A DNA stretch of 39,739 nt from Krumholzibacterium sp965370495 (GTDB lineage Bacteria; Krumholzibacteriota; Krumholzibacteriia; Krumholzibacteriales; Krumholzibacteriaceae): the NCBI GenBank assembly GCA_965370495.1, contig CBDUUV010000008.1:1-39739 (forward strand). Direction: 5' to 3'. The notes below the pieces were generated by a model. That model was not told where the DNA came from. It ran no database searches and worked only from the letters and a program-made list of their open reading frames with translations. The stretch's first letter is position 1. Each line of letters starts with the position of its first letter. A program made the position numbers and the translations under genes. Positions 17,304 through 24,899 of the stretch are shown in pieces.

Positions 17304-18377
17304 TTAAACGATCAGCAGGGAATTCTCCTGCCCGAACTCGTTCAGAACCGTATCGACATTATTGGGGTCTCTGATCCACACTCCATCCACGATAAACCTG
17401 TATTCGTAATCACCAGGGTCGAGGTGCATTGTAATCTTCCAGATTTCATCAGTATTTTTCATCATCTTTAATCCTTCATGCGACCAGTTGGTGAACTCTC
17501 CGGTAAGGCTGACACTCGTCGCGTTAGGAGCATCGATAGAGAAAATGACACCCTTATCGACAAGCCGGGGCCCATGCAGTTTCGTCATCCAGTCCCCGAT
17601 ATCCTCTATCTCGAGTACTGAAACCTTCTTCTCCTCAAGCTCTCTCGCAAATGACAGGAATTCCCATTTTAGCTTTTCGGCCCTGGGCATTTCGAATATC
17701 GACACGCCTCGCAATGCCGCTTCCTTGTACTTGACGGAATGGCTGATAATGCAATCGAGAAGTATGTTCTCATGGTGCCTTTCGAGTTCATTCACAATAT
17801 CCCGGGAAAATCTGGTTCTTTTCTCGATATTGTTTACTATTACATGGATCCTGGTCTTGTGCTTGGTCTCGTTTTCGAGAAGCTCAAGTGTCTCCCTCAT
17901 TCTGGAAAGCCCCTGCAACGAAAAATAGCTCGGTTCGATCGGGATTATGACCTCGTTGGAAGCCAGGAGGGCGTTGAATGTCAAAAGGCCAACATTAGGA
18001 GGCGAATCAATTATAATGTAATCATAGTCCCCATTCAGCCTTGTAAGTTTCGAGGCAAGACGGGTTTCCCTGCCGGGTTTTCCCGCCAGTTCCTGTTCTA
18101 CAGCGCTGAGTATGGGGGATGAGGGAATAACATCCAGGAACGGATTAATCGAAAAAACTGCGTGTTTGACCATTATCCTGGGATTCCTCAAAAGATCGTA
18201 CGTTGTATATTGAACATCGTGATATGTGACAGCCAGTCCCAGAGACGCATGGGATTGAGGATCAAGATCAATCAACAAAACACGTTTTTCCAGTTCACCA
18301 AGCGCCGAGGCAAGATTGATAGCAATAGTAGTCTTTCCGCAACCGCCCTTTTGGTTGATTACCGAAATCGTCCGCAT
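17304..18377 (-). CDS. ParA/Soj-family ATPase fused to a C-terminal CBM48 (AMPK-beta-type glycogen-binding) domain
   Basis: 357 residues from the ATG at 18377, chosen because AGGAGG lies eight bases upstream; ATGs at 18383 and 18416 fit worse. Residues 1-250 are a ParA ATPase: MRTISVINQKGGCGKTTIA (deviant Walker A, Lys10 and Lys15), LLIDLDPQSHASLG, YIIIDSPPNVGLLT and EPSYFSLQGL. Residues about 277-357 are a CBM48 domain: VIFSIDAPNATSVSLTGEF, then TNWS (Trp298), YRFIVDGVWIRDP (Arg327, Trp334) and ENSLLIV (Asn352), matching the AMPK-beta sugar-binding positions Trp, Lys/Arg, Trp and Asn. ParA proteins position cargo or plasmid/chromosome loci; the fused domain suggests binding to glycogen or another alpha-glucan, which is inference. 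No ParB gene is near. It is followed by the MinD-like gene. Confidence 0.9.
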   Translation of the reverse strand: MRTISVINQKGGCGKTTIAINLASALGELEKRVLLIDLDPQSHASLGLAVTYHDVQYTTYDLLRNPRIMVKHAVFSINPFLDVIPSSPILSAVEQELAGKPGRETRLASKLTRLNGDYDYIIIDSPPNVGLLTFNALLASNEVIIPIEPSYFSLQGLSRMRETLELLENETKHKTRIHVIVNNIEKRTRFSRDIVNELERHHENILLDCIISHSVKYKEAALRGVSIFEMPRAEKLKWEFLSFARELEEKKVSVLEIEDIGDWMTKLHGPRLVDKGVIFSIDAPNATSVSLTGEFTNWSHEGLKMMKNTDEIWKITMHLDPGDYEYRFIVDGVWIRDPNNVDTVLNEFGQENSLLIV

Positions 18378-18707
18378 TACCATTTCCTCCTGTCCGCGTA
18401 AAACTGGTCTAATCATGCACCGTTACAAAAAACAAAGCCAGACCCCTCCAGGATGATCCGGCTTCCGAAATGAACACCGCTGTAACCCGTAATTACCGTG
18501 CCTGTCGAAAAAATCGAGCCATTCATCTTTCTTCCCCATTCCCCCCGATACAACACTCAAACAGAACCGGATTCAGATAAAGCTTGAGCTACAACACCTA
18601 TTCTTGAATAATGGCCCGGAAAGTGTCAAGGCTTTTCTGACTATTTTTCAGGTTTTAATGAATCTGAAGAGTACACCACAATATTGAAGATTTCCTGTCC
18701 GGTTGAC
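18378..18707 (-). other. 330-base intergenic region upstream of parA-CBM48
   Basis: No gene supported. It holds a putative promoter (18600-18629), two copies of the octamer TACAACAC (18549-18556 and 18590-18597, 41 bases apart on the plus strand), and otherwise unremarkable sequence. The long leader (about 215 bases) implied by the promoter leaves room for regulation. Confidence 0.5.
18600..18629 (-). promoter_or_regulatory. Putative sigma-70 promoter upstream of parA-CBM48
   Basis: Perfect -35 TTGACA (18624-18629), 18-base spacer, and AAGAAT (18600-18605, 4 of 6) as -10 on the minus strand, just after the end of the DUF212 gene. Confidence 0.4.
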
Positions 18708-19130
18708 TTAGAAGAGCAGAAGGGCGACAAGCATACCAACCACGAAGCCGCCCGTAACTTCTCCCCATGTGTGGCCGATAAGTTCCTGTAATTCTTCCGT
18801 ATTAAATTGGTGAGTCTCTTTGACTTTTTCTATGATCTCGTTCAGGACTCTCGCCTGGTTTCCAACTTCCTGCCTTAACCCCGTAGCCTCGAAAATAAAG
18901 TAGAGGCTGAAGACAAGGGATATCCCGAAAAGCGGCGAAGCTACACCCTGATAGACCGCCACACCTGCGGTCAGGGTAGTCACCACAGAGGTATGCGAAC
19001 TCGGCATACCACCCGAATCGGCCATCCTGAGCCAGTGGAATCCACGTTTTTGAATCAGGTCAACAAATGGTTTGAGGACCTGCGCGGCTATCGCACTGAT
19101 CAGGGCTGCCACCGCGATATTGTGAAGCAT
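18708..19130 (-). CDS. DUF212 (divergent PAP2, YuiD-like) membrane protein
   Basis: 140 residues with three to four hydrophobic segments. The family signature SGGMPSSHTS (residues about 39-48) follows an amphipathic LKPFVDLIQKR stretch, and GLRQEVGNQARVLNE lies after the second membrane segment; these are hallmarks of DUF212, related to acid phosphatase/vanadium haloperoxidase proteins. A lipid-phosphate phosphatase activity is often assumed but not shown for this family. AGAGGG precedes the ATG. It lies downstream of the peptide-binding lipoprotein gene in the same direction with an 83-base gap. Confidence 0.85.
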   Translation of the reverse strand: MLHNIAVAALISAIAAQVLKPFVDLIQKRGFHWLRMADSGGMPSSHTSVVTTLTAGVAVYQGVASPLFGISLVFSLYFIFEATGLRQEVGNQARVLNEIIEKVKETHQFNTEELQELIGHTWGEVTGGFVVGMLVALLLF

Positions 19131-19213
19131 TTAGCACCCTCTAACGATCATAACGGGAAATCGGGCCGGGCGGCCATTCCACTCCGCCTGAAGCCATGGC
19201 AATAATCGATTCT

Positions 19214-20818
19214 CTATTCTTCCACCCACCACTCGTGAAGGTTGTGAAAATTGCTGATTGCATTCGGTCTCGCATCCCTGAACCTTTTATGAAGAACCAG
19301 AATCTCTGACCTCACATACAGAAAAGTATAGGGTTGTTCCTCATAGATAATCTTTTGAGCTTCGTAAAACAAGGGTCGTGCTTCATCAAAATCAAGCATC
19401 GAACAAGCAAGAGAATTCAGGCTGTCCACAACCGGATTACAATAGTCAACCCTGTTGTACCCTCCCTCCCTGCGCGCCTCGCATGACCAGATGGGAGAAA
19501 GATCCGCCTTGGTACTGGCACGCCACGCACTTATTATTGCGTCAAAATCAGCAGCTTTGTGCCTGGAAAGCATCACGGTCCATTCCATTGTAACCGGTAT
19601 GACCCTTATACCGATCTTTTTCAACTGTTCCTGGACCATGACCTGAATATCAGCACGGAGCTGGTTTCCCTGATTGGTTAACAGCTCAAACTCAAAAACC
19701 TGCCCGTCCTTTTCCAGGTATCCATCACCATCACTGTCTATATAACCTTCACCAGCCAAAATTCGGGATGCCTCGGCCGGATCGAACGGTATAGGCTCGA
19801 TATCCGGACAATACGCCCAGATCAGCGGGGGAAAGGGCCCTACACATTCTCTGGCCAATCCATAGTACAGATTATCGATTATCATTTTTCTGTTGATGGC
19901 CAGACTCAACACCCTCCTGATCCTGGGATTATCAAAAGGGGTTCTTGCAGCATTCCACCCGATATAGACATATCCTCTTCCGTCATAATCGATTATCTGC
20001 AGGTCAGGATAATCTTTTCTCAGCACATCCACTTCACTGGGGGGTGCGCTTTCCATACAATCGATTTCCCCGCTGCGCAGTTGTGTTATCAGTGTCATCG
20101 GATCGGGGATTATCTTGAAGATAACCTTGCTGAGAAACGGTTTTCCTTTCTCATAATAGGTCTCGTTGGGAATCAGCGTCAATGATTGCCCTTTTTCCCA
20201 TTTTCCGATTTTGAATGGCCCGTCGACCGGAAAATCCTCGATGGGAATCGACTTGATCTGTGAAGGTTCATACCTGTCGAGAAAGTGTTTTGGAAGAACA
20301 GGTCCATCATTAACATCCATCACCTGGTACGGATAGACATGGTTGAAATGGTAGGTAACGGTATAGTCATCGAGCACCGAAACACTGTCTATATGCTTTT
20401 TCAAATGTCTCGAACTCCAGAGTACGTCCGGATGAATCTGTATTTCATATGTGGCTTTGACATCATAAGCTGTGACTTTGACGCCATCACTCCAGAAAAC
20501 ATCATCTCTCAAGTGAAAGGTCAATTGCCTGCGGTCCTGAGAAAATTCCCATGTCTTCGCAAGTCTCGGGGAAAAGGTAAGCAGGTCAGAATTCTCAACA
20601 AGCAGAAGAAGAAAGATCTGTTGATAAATATCCCTGGCATGGGCGTCCGTTGTCTGCATCGGGTTAAGAGACTCATAATCGCTTGTTTCACCTACTATGA
20701 GAGTTCCACCACGTTGCACGACTTTCCTGCTGTCCGTGCATGAAAAAATCGAGAACATCAAGAGCACTGCCATCAAGATCGGCAGAACACAATATATCCT
20801 TTTTTCTTCATCCATCAT
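19214..20818 (-). CDS. Extracellular solute-binding lipoprotein, family 5 (oligopeptide/dipeptide-binding type)
   Basis: 534 residues. Signal peptide and lipobox FSIFSC (Cys about residue 27) show it is membrane-anchored in the periplasm. The SBP-5 fold is evident from RGGTLIVGETSDYESLNPM, RLAKTWEFSQDRRQLTFHLR and DDVFWSDGVKVTAYDVKATY, then NPRIRRVLSLAINRKMIID. Such proteins bind oligopeptides, dipeptides, or murein tripeptide for an ABC importer, but no permease or ATPase gene is next to it. AAGGA precedes the paired ATGs. It is divergently placed from the NamZ cluster; a link with murein peptide uptake is possible but only by position. Confidence 0.9.
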   Translation of the reverse strand: MMDEEKRIYCVLPILMAVLLMFSIFSCTDSRKVVQRGGTLIVGETSDYESLNPMQTTDAHARDIYQQIFLLLLVENSDLLTFSPRLAKTWEFSQDRRQLTFHLRDDVFWSDGVKVTAYDVKATYEIQIHPDVLWSSRHLKKHIDSVSVLDDYTVTYHFNHVYPYQVMDVNDGPVLPKHFLDRYEPSQIKSIPIEDFPVDGPFKIGKWEKGQSLTLIPNETYYEKGKPFLSKVIFKIIPDPMTLITQLRSGEIDCMESAPPSEVDVLRKDYPDLQIIDYDGRGYVYIGWNAARTPFDNPRIRRVLSLAINRKMIIDNLYYGLARECVGPFPPLIWAYCPDIEPIPFDPAEASRILAGEGYIDSDGDGYLEKDGQVFEFELLTNQGNQLRADIQVMVQEQLKKIGIRVIPVTMEWTVMLSRHKAADFDAIISAWRASTKADLSPIWSCEARREGGYNRVDYCNPVVDSLNSLACSMLDFDEARPLFYEAQKIIYEEQPYTFLYVRSEILVLHKRFRDARPNAISNFHNLHEWWVEE

Positions 20819-21165
20819 CTACCATCCTTACATGTTATAACGTACCTTTTCCGAATATTATATCACCCCGAGAGATAAACAAAGGAAAAAACCTCAAATG
20901 CCGTATATCATGCTTCCCGTCCCTGATTATGACGGCACTTCCTGGCTCCTTCACCTGCAGCGCGGCACTTGGCCGATGCTGTCCATCAAATCCTTTACTT
21001 GGCAGAAAGGGGCTAAACCGGTTATGATGGTCGAAGCAGATATTTAGAATCCTGCCTTTTCTGATACTCTTAAGATCAGCGGCTGGGATTTCGAGCAGGG
21101 TTAAATAGAGGTTTTCCGGGCCGGCCTTCCCGTGGCCGGTCCGGAAAACCTCTGCCGAGGCACAA
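20819..21165 (+). other. 347-base divergent intergenic region with a long hairpin
   Basis: No gene supported. Near the low end there is TATAAT on the minus strand (20857-20862) that could serve the solute-binding gene, but no good -35 with normal spacing. A TAGAAT (21045-21050) could be a plus-strand -10 for namZ, again with a poor -35. The most striking element is the 19-base-pair hairpin at 21108-21152. A 145-codon minus-strand frame running from inside namZ through this region has no Shine-Dalgarno site and no family resemblance. Confidence 0.45.
21108..21152. repeat. Near-perfect 19-base-pair inverted repeat just upstream of the namZ ribosome-binding site
   Basis: Arms 21108-21126 and 21134-21152 are complementary over 19 bases, with one G-T pair, around a seven-base loop. 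The arms read GAGGTTTTCCGG then GCCGGCC. No T-tract follows on either strand, so it does not look like a classical terminator. It ends only five bases before the GAGG that precedes the TTG start of namZ, so in mRNA it would crowd the ribosome-binding site. Confidence 0.75.
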
Positions 21166-22329
21166 TTGATCAAAACCGGTTGTGATATATTAGCAGGTGA
21201 ATCCTGTATACGCCTTGAAGGCAAAAAGGCAGGATTGCTGGTCAATCCGGCATCGGTATCGGGCTCCCTCATTCATACAGCCAATATTCTCCGCCGAAGC
21301 AGCGTCGATCTCACCTGCATCTTCGGCCCACAGCACGGGTTGCGGGGAGATACGCAGGCAAACATGGTCGAATGGGAAGGGTATACTCATCCTGAATTCA
21401 ATATTCCTGTATATTCCCTGTACGGAAAGACACGGGAACCTGCCGACGGAATGCTCGAAGAACTCGATATTGTGGTCATCGACCTGCCCGATATAGGGGC
21501 GCGCCCCTATACATACCTGTGGACGGCCGTACTGATGATGAGGGCCTGTGCCCGAACCGGGGTGGAAGTCCTGGTCCTGGACAGACCAAACCCGATCGGT
21601 GGAGAACAGGTCGAAGGGCCACTGCTCAACAGGCAGTATTTCTCATTCGTCGGTATACATCCGCTTCCCATGCGTCATGGACTGACTATCGGCGAGGCTC
21701 TTATGATGGTGAATAAGGCCGATGTTTCCCCATGCAGGCTTGAGGTGGTACGGCTCGAAGGATGGAAAAGAGATATGTATTTCCACCGGACAGGGCTGCC
21801 ATGGGTTATGCCCTCGCCGAATATACCGACTCCCGGCACAGCAATGGTATACCCCGGAATGGTTCTTCTCGAAACGACAAACATCTCCGAGGGACGTGGT
21901 ACGACGCAGCCCTTCGAGATCGCCGGTGCTCCCTGGATCGCTCCACGTCAGCTCGTATCCACCCTTGCCGAACACCGCATCGCGGGTGTTACATTCCGCC
22001 CTCTGGAATTCACCCCCACCTGGGATAAATATGCCGGCAGCCTGTGCGGGGGGATACAGCTTCACATAACAGATATTGACACTTTCAGGCCCGTCAGGTG
22101 CGCTGCCGTTCTTATTGATACCATTTCAAGCCTTTACCCGGATCGATTCGAATGGTTGCCTCCTCCTTATGAGTACGAAGAAAAATCAATGCCGGCAGAC
22201 ATCATCTCGGGAGGATCGCGCCTTCGTGAAGTTATCGATTCAAGCGAAAGGATCGAGACGCTTTTCGAATCGTGGGAAACGGAAGAAAACAGGTTCAGGA
22301 CAGATAGAAAACGATACCTTCTATACTAG
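21166..22329 (+). CDS. namZ: DUF1343 exo-beta-N-acetylmuramidase (NamZ-like)
   Basis: 387 residues from a TTG at 21166 with GAGG five bases upstream. Family landmarks: LVNPASVSGS, CIFGPQHGLRGD (residues 51-62), IDLPDIGARPYTYLWT (105-120), LDRPNPIGGEQVEGP, and MVLLETTNISEGRGTTQPFE. DUF1343/YbbC is the NamZ family, which releases MurNAc from the non-reducing end of peptidoglycan fragments. Unlike the secreted Bacillus and Bacteroidetes enzymes I know of, no signal peptide is visible, and reading upstream in frame to the stop at 21106 does not reveal one. It heads a plus-strand group ending in MurU- and AmgK-like genes that would use the released MurNAc. Confidence 0.85.
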   Translation: MIKTGCDILAGESCIRLEGKKAGLLVNPASVSGSLIHTANILRRSSVDLTCIFGPQHGLRGDTQANMVEWEGYTHPEFNIPVYSLYGKTREPADGMLEELDIVVIDLPDIGARPYTYLWTAVLMMRACARTGVEVLVLDRPNPIGGEQVEGPLLNRQYFSFVGIHPLPMRHGLTIGEALMMVNKADVSPCRLEVVRLEGWKRDMYFHRTGLPWVMPSPNIPTPGTAMVYPGMVLLETTNISEGRGTTQPFEIAGAPWIAPRQLVSTLAEHRIAGVTFRPLEFTPTWDKYAGSLCGGIQLHITDIDTFRPVRCAAVLIDTISSLYPDRFEWLPPPYEYEEKSMPADIISGGSRLREVIDSSERIETLFESWETEENRFRTDRKRYLLY

Positions 22330-22346
22330 CCAAACCAAATGAGAAC

Positions 22347-23738
22347 ATGATGGTTTTTCGGCTTGCGCCAGAAAGAACAAAATTATTGGCCAGAAGCATG
22401 TTTGCCGCCGCACTGGTCATCCATATTTTTTTCGTGGTCACTTTTTTTACGGATACACCTGAATCAATATTTCCTGAAGCCGCATTGGGGAAGGGAAGAG
22501 CGGCGGATTTTTTCGGTATCTACCAGAGTGGAGTGAACCTCGTAAATGGCCATAGTATTTATTGCCAGGATCTGCCGGAGAATCTCGAACATCGTGTCGT
22601 ACCCTATTTCTACTATTTCAGGTATCTGCCACCCGTTGCCGCATTAAGCGCGATATCATCACGATTGCTGGCACCCTGGCCCGCCTACTGGGTATGGGTC
22701 GTTATTAATGAACTGCTTCTATTGATTACTGTCTTGTGGATTTTGAGATGGGATAAGTGGCCTGCGCATAGAAGAGTATTTGCGGCAGCATTGTGGCTTG
22801 GTTATTTTCCACTCTATATCGAACAATATATGGGACAGTTCTCATTGAGCATGGCATTATTTCTTCTCATTCTATGGAAATATGATGATAATTCCAAAAA
22901 GAAAGAGGATTCAACCAGTGACATTTCAAGTTGTAATTATTTGAGACAAAAACCTGGTTTTTCCAGGATGGCTGATCATCTTGGAACTCTATTTATTCCG
23001 ATTGTGTGGTCAGCCAGTATACTCCTTAAATTTTTTCCGATCCTGATGGTCATTCCTTATTATCGGGATAAATTAAACAGACGGATAATCTATTGTTTTT
23101 GTATTGTATTATTTTCCAGCACACTATATTTCGCAAGCTATCCGAATAGCATTACAACCTTCATTAAATATAACCTCCGTCCTTTCACAACACTTTATAA
23201 AGGAGATTTTGGTTTTCAGGCATTAATAAAAGTCATTTTCAGAGCTATTAATCCGGAAGTCATAGACAAGCCTCTCAGCCTGGTAGAATCTCTGCATAGC
23301 CCTGAAAGAATAACTCTTGTATCCATTTTTTTATTAATACTTATTCTGGCAATCTGGAAAACCGTAAAAATATCACATTATCCGAACCGTAGAGCTTATG
23401 ACCTCATGATTTGGACGACTGTGTTCTTCCTGGTTTATAAAACAATATGGGAATATCATTATTTAATGATACTTCCAGCGATTACAGCCATAATACTCTG
23501 TAGAGGAACCCCGATTGTATATATAATGGGACTATTGATAGGATTACCATCGCTTTTTGGTTTGTTGCCGACACTGGGTGTTGATCCTTTGTCAGCAATC
23601 GATCGGTGGCCTGTGTTGATAAAAATTTTATATTTTGGAAGCAAATCTATTCCAGTACTTGTTCTTTTTTCATGGACCATGTTGACAACTCCAAATAGGA
23701 CAAGTAAAGAAATGAATTCAGGGGCTAACGTATTTTAA
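22347..23738 (+). CDS. Multi-spanning membrane protein, DUF2029/GT87-type glycosyltransferase
   Basis: 463 residues, about nine to eleven membrane segments. The segment SILLKFFPILMVIPYYRDK is the characteristic LKxxP motif of DUF2029/GT87 polyprenyl-phosphate-mannose-dependent alpha-glycosyltransferases, and an acidic residue-bearing first loop (residues about 50-60, ADFFGIYQSGVNLVNG) fits the family. It would transfer a sugar from a polyprenyl-phosphate donor on the outer face of the inner membrane. The gene is clearly more AT-rich than its neighbours and the Shine-Dalgarno site is weak, suggesting acquisition from elsewhere. Whether it takes part in peptidoglycan or glycan metabolism with its neighbours is unknown. 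Confidence 0.75.
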   Translation: MMVFRLAPERTKLLARSMFAAALVIHIFFVVTFFTDTPESIFPEAALGKGRAADFFGIYQSGVNLVNGHSIYCQDLPENLEHRVVPYFYYFRYLPPVAALSAISSRLLAPWPAYWVWVVINELLLLITVLWILRWDKWPAHRRVFAAALWLGYFPLYIEQYMGQFSLSMALFLLILWKYDDNSKKKEDSTSDISSCNYLRQKPGFSRMADHLGTLFIPIVWSASILLKFFPILMVIPYYRDKLNRRIIYCFCIVLFSSTLYFASYPNSITTFIKYNLRPFTTLYKGDFGFQALIKVIFRAINPEVIDKPLSLVESLHSPERITLVSIFLLILILAIWKTVKISHYPNRRAYDLMIWTTVFFLVYKTIWEYHYLMILPAITAIILCRGTPIVYIMGLLIGLPSLFGLLPTLGVDPLSAIDRWPVLIKILYFGSKSIPVLVLFSWTMLTTPNRTSKEMNSGANVF

Positions 23739-23896
23739 CCCCCTATAGACGAATATTTCGGGCTTTTTATTCTATTTTATGAAATAATCACGCTTGATTT
23801 TTTGGGACTGGCCCGGATGTAAGCAGTACAGAGGGTATCGAGGTTACTTGAACATAAGAAGCGAGTAACCTGCCAGAGAGAGAGTTTACAGAAAAG
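23739..23896 (+). other. Intergenic region upstream of murU with an imperfect inverted repeat
   Basis: 158 bases. GGTTACT and AGTAACC arms (about 23842-23874) could form a seven-base-pair stem around a 15-base spacer shortly before the murU start. A T-rich stretch follows the GT87 stop (GGGG/CCCC arms near 23725-23744), which might be a weak terminator. No convincing promoter seen. Confidence 0.35.
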
Positions 23897-24895
23897 ATGT
23901 TGCTTAATCAGAATATCGTGGGAATGATCCTCTCTGCGGGCCTCGGCACAAGGATGAGTCCGCTGACCTCCCTTGTCCCCAAACCCATGCTGCCGATACT
24001 GGGTGTGCCTCTTTTCGAGATCGCAGTATCGAAACTACTTGCTGAGGGAGTCTCGCAACTGCACGCGAACATTCATCATCTTGCCAGGGACCTGGAACGA
24101 TTCGCCTCCGCAAAAGGATGGCCAATTACTCTGCACCATGAAGAGAAACTGCTGGATACAGGAGGCGGGATCGGGAATATGGCGAGTGTACTCCGCGAAA
24201 CCGATATCATCCTTCTGCTGAACGCCGATATCGTATCGAACATCGGTTTTTCACCGGTTGTGTCATTTCATACGAAAAGAAACGCTCTCTATACAATGAT
24301 ACTTGCTGGTGGCGACAAAAAGGATCTATGGGCACACCGCCCCCCCCCACACGTGGCGATGAACGAGAACCATGAGGTCACGGGATTTGCGGGAACCTCG
24401 AAATCGGCATCGGATTCGAGTGGAGATTGCCCTGGAATTTACGGGTACACCGGAATGTCTGTCATCTCCGGCGAGGCCCTTGAATATTTCCCCGGGAACA
24501 GAAAGGCCGGACTCCTCGAAATCCTTACACGAATGATAAAGGAAAGGCCGGGTTCTGTCGCCGGATATGTCATACCGGATAATAGTGGCAAAATCAGCTG
24601 GGGCGAGGCGGGCTCACCCGGATCATACCTCGGGCTACACGAAAGGATACTCATGGGCAAAGAAGAATTCGATCCGGTCATTCCTGCACCAACTTTACCG
24701 ATCCGCATCGGTGAGGGTACGAACCTTGCATCAGACCTGAAATGGGAAGGTTTTCTCGATATCGGAAGGAACGCGGTTATCGGGCCTGGAACATTTTTAA
24801 AAGATTGTGTTGTTTTTGAAAATACTATCATACCTGCCGGAACGTCGATGGAAAAAACAATCCTCTTCCCCGGCGGAAAAATAAGAACAAGGTAG
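23897..24895 (+). CDS. murU: MurU-like sugar-1-phosphate nucleotidyltransferase with C-terminal left-handed beta-helix repeats
   Basis: 332 residues. Nucleotidyltransferase core: ILSAGLGTRMSPLTSLVPKP (residues 11-30, the G-x-G-T-R-x-x-P-L-T ... K-P signature) and LNADIVSN with the metal-binding Asp111. It is longer than classical MurU (about 220 residues) because about residues 265-330 hold hexapeptide-type repeats (IRIGEGTNLAS, LDIGRNAVIGPGTFLKDCVV) as in other NDP-sugar pyrophosphorylases. The adjacent AmgK-like kinase (four bases downstream) supports the MurNAc-1-phosphate uridylyltransferase assignment, giving UDP-MurNAc and bypassing MurA/MurB; mannose- or glucose-1-phosphate specificity cannot be excluded. 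A run of nine C (24340-24348) sits in the coding sequence. Confidence 0.75.
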   Translation: MLLNQNIVGMILSAGLGTRMSPLTSLVPKPMLPILGVPLFEIAVSKLLAEGVSQLHANIHHLARDLERFASAKGWPITLHHEEKLLDTGGGIGNMASVLRETDIILLLNADIVSNIGFSPVVSFHTKRNALYTMILAGGDKKDLWAHRPPPHVAMNENHEVTGFAGTSKSASDSSGDCPGIYGYTGMSVISGEALEYFPGNRKAGLLEILTRMIKERPGSVAGYVIPDNSGKISWGEAGSPGSYLGLHERILMGKEEFDPVIPAPTLPIRIGEGTNLASDLKWEGFLDIGRNAVIGPGTFLKDCVVFENTIIPAGTSMEKTILFPGGKIRTR

Positions 24896-24899
24896 AGAT

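Noticed and set aside
21108..21152. Reading the 19-bp hairpin as a rho-independent terminator
   Set aside because: No T-run follows on either strand, and no gene ends just upstream of it in either direction.
20835..21272. 145-codon minus-strand frame between the solute-binding gene and namZ
   Set aside because: It begins inside namZ, crosses the 19-bp hairpin, lacks a ribosome-binding site and shows no recognisable motif.
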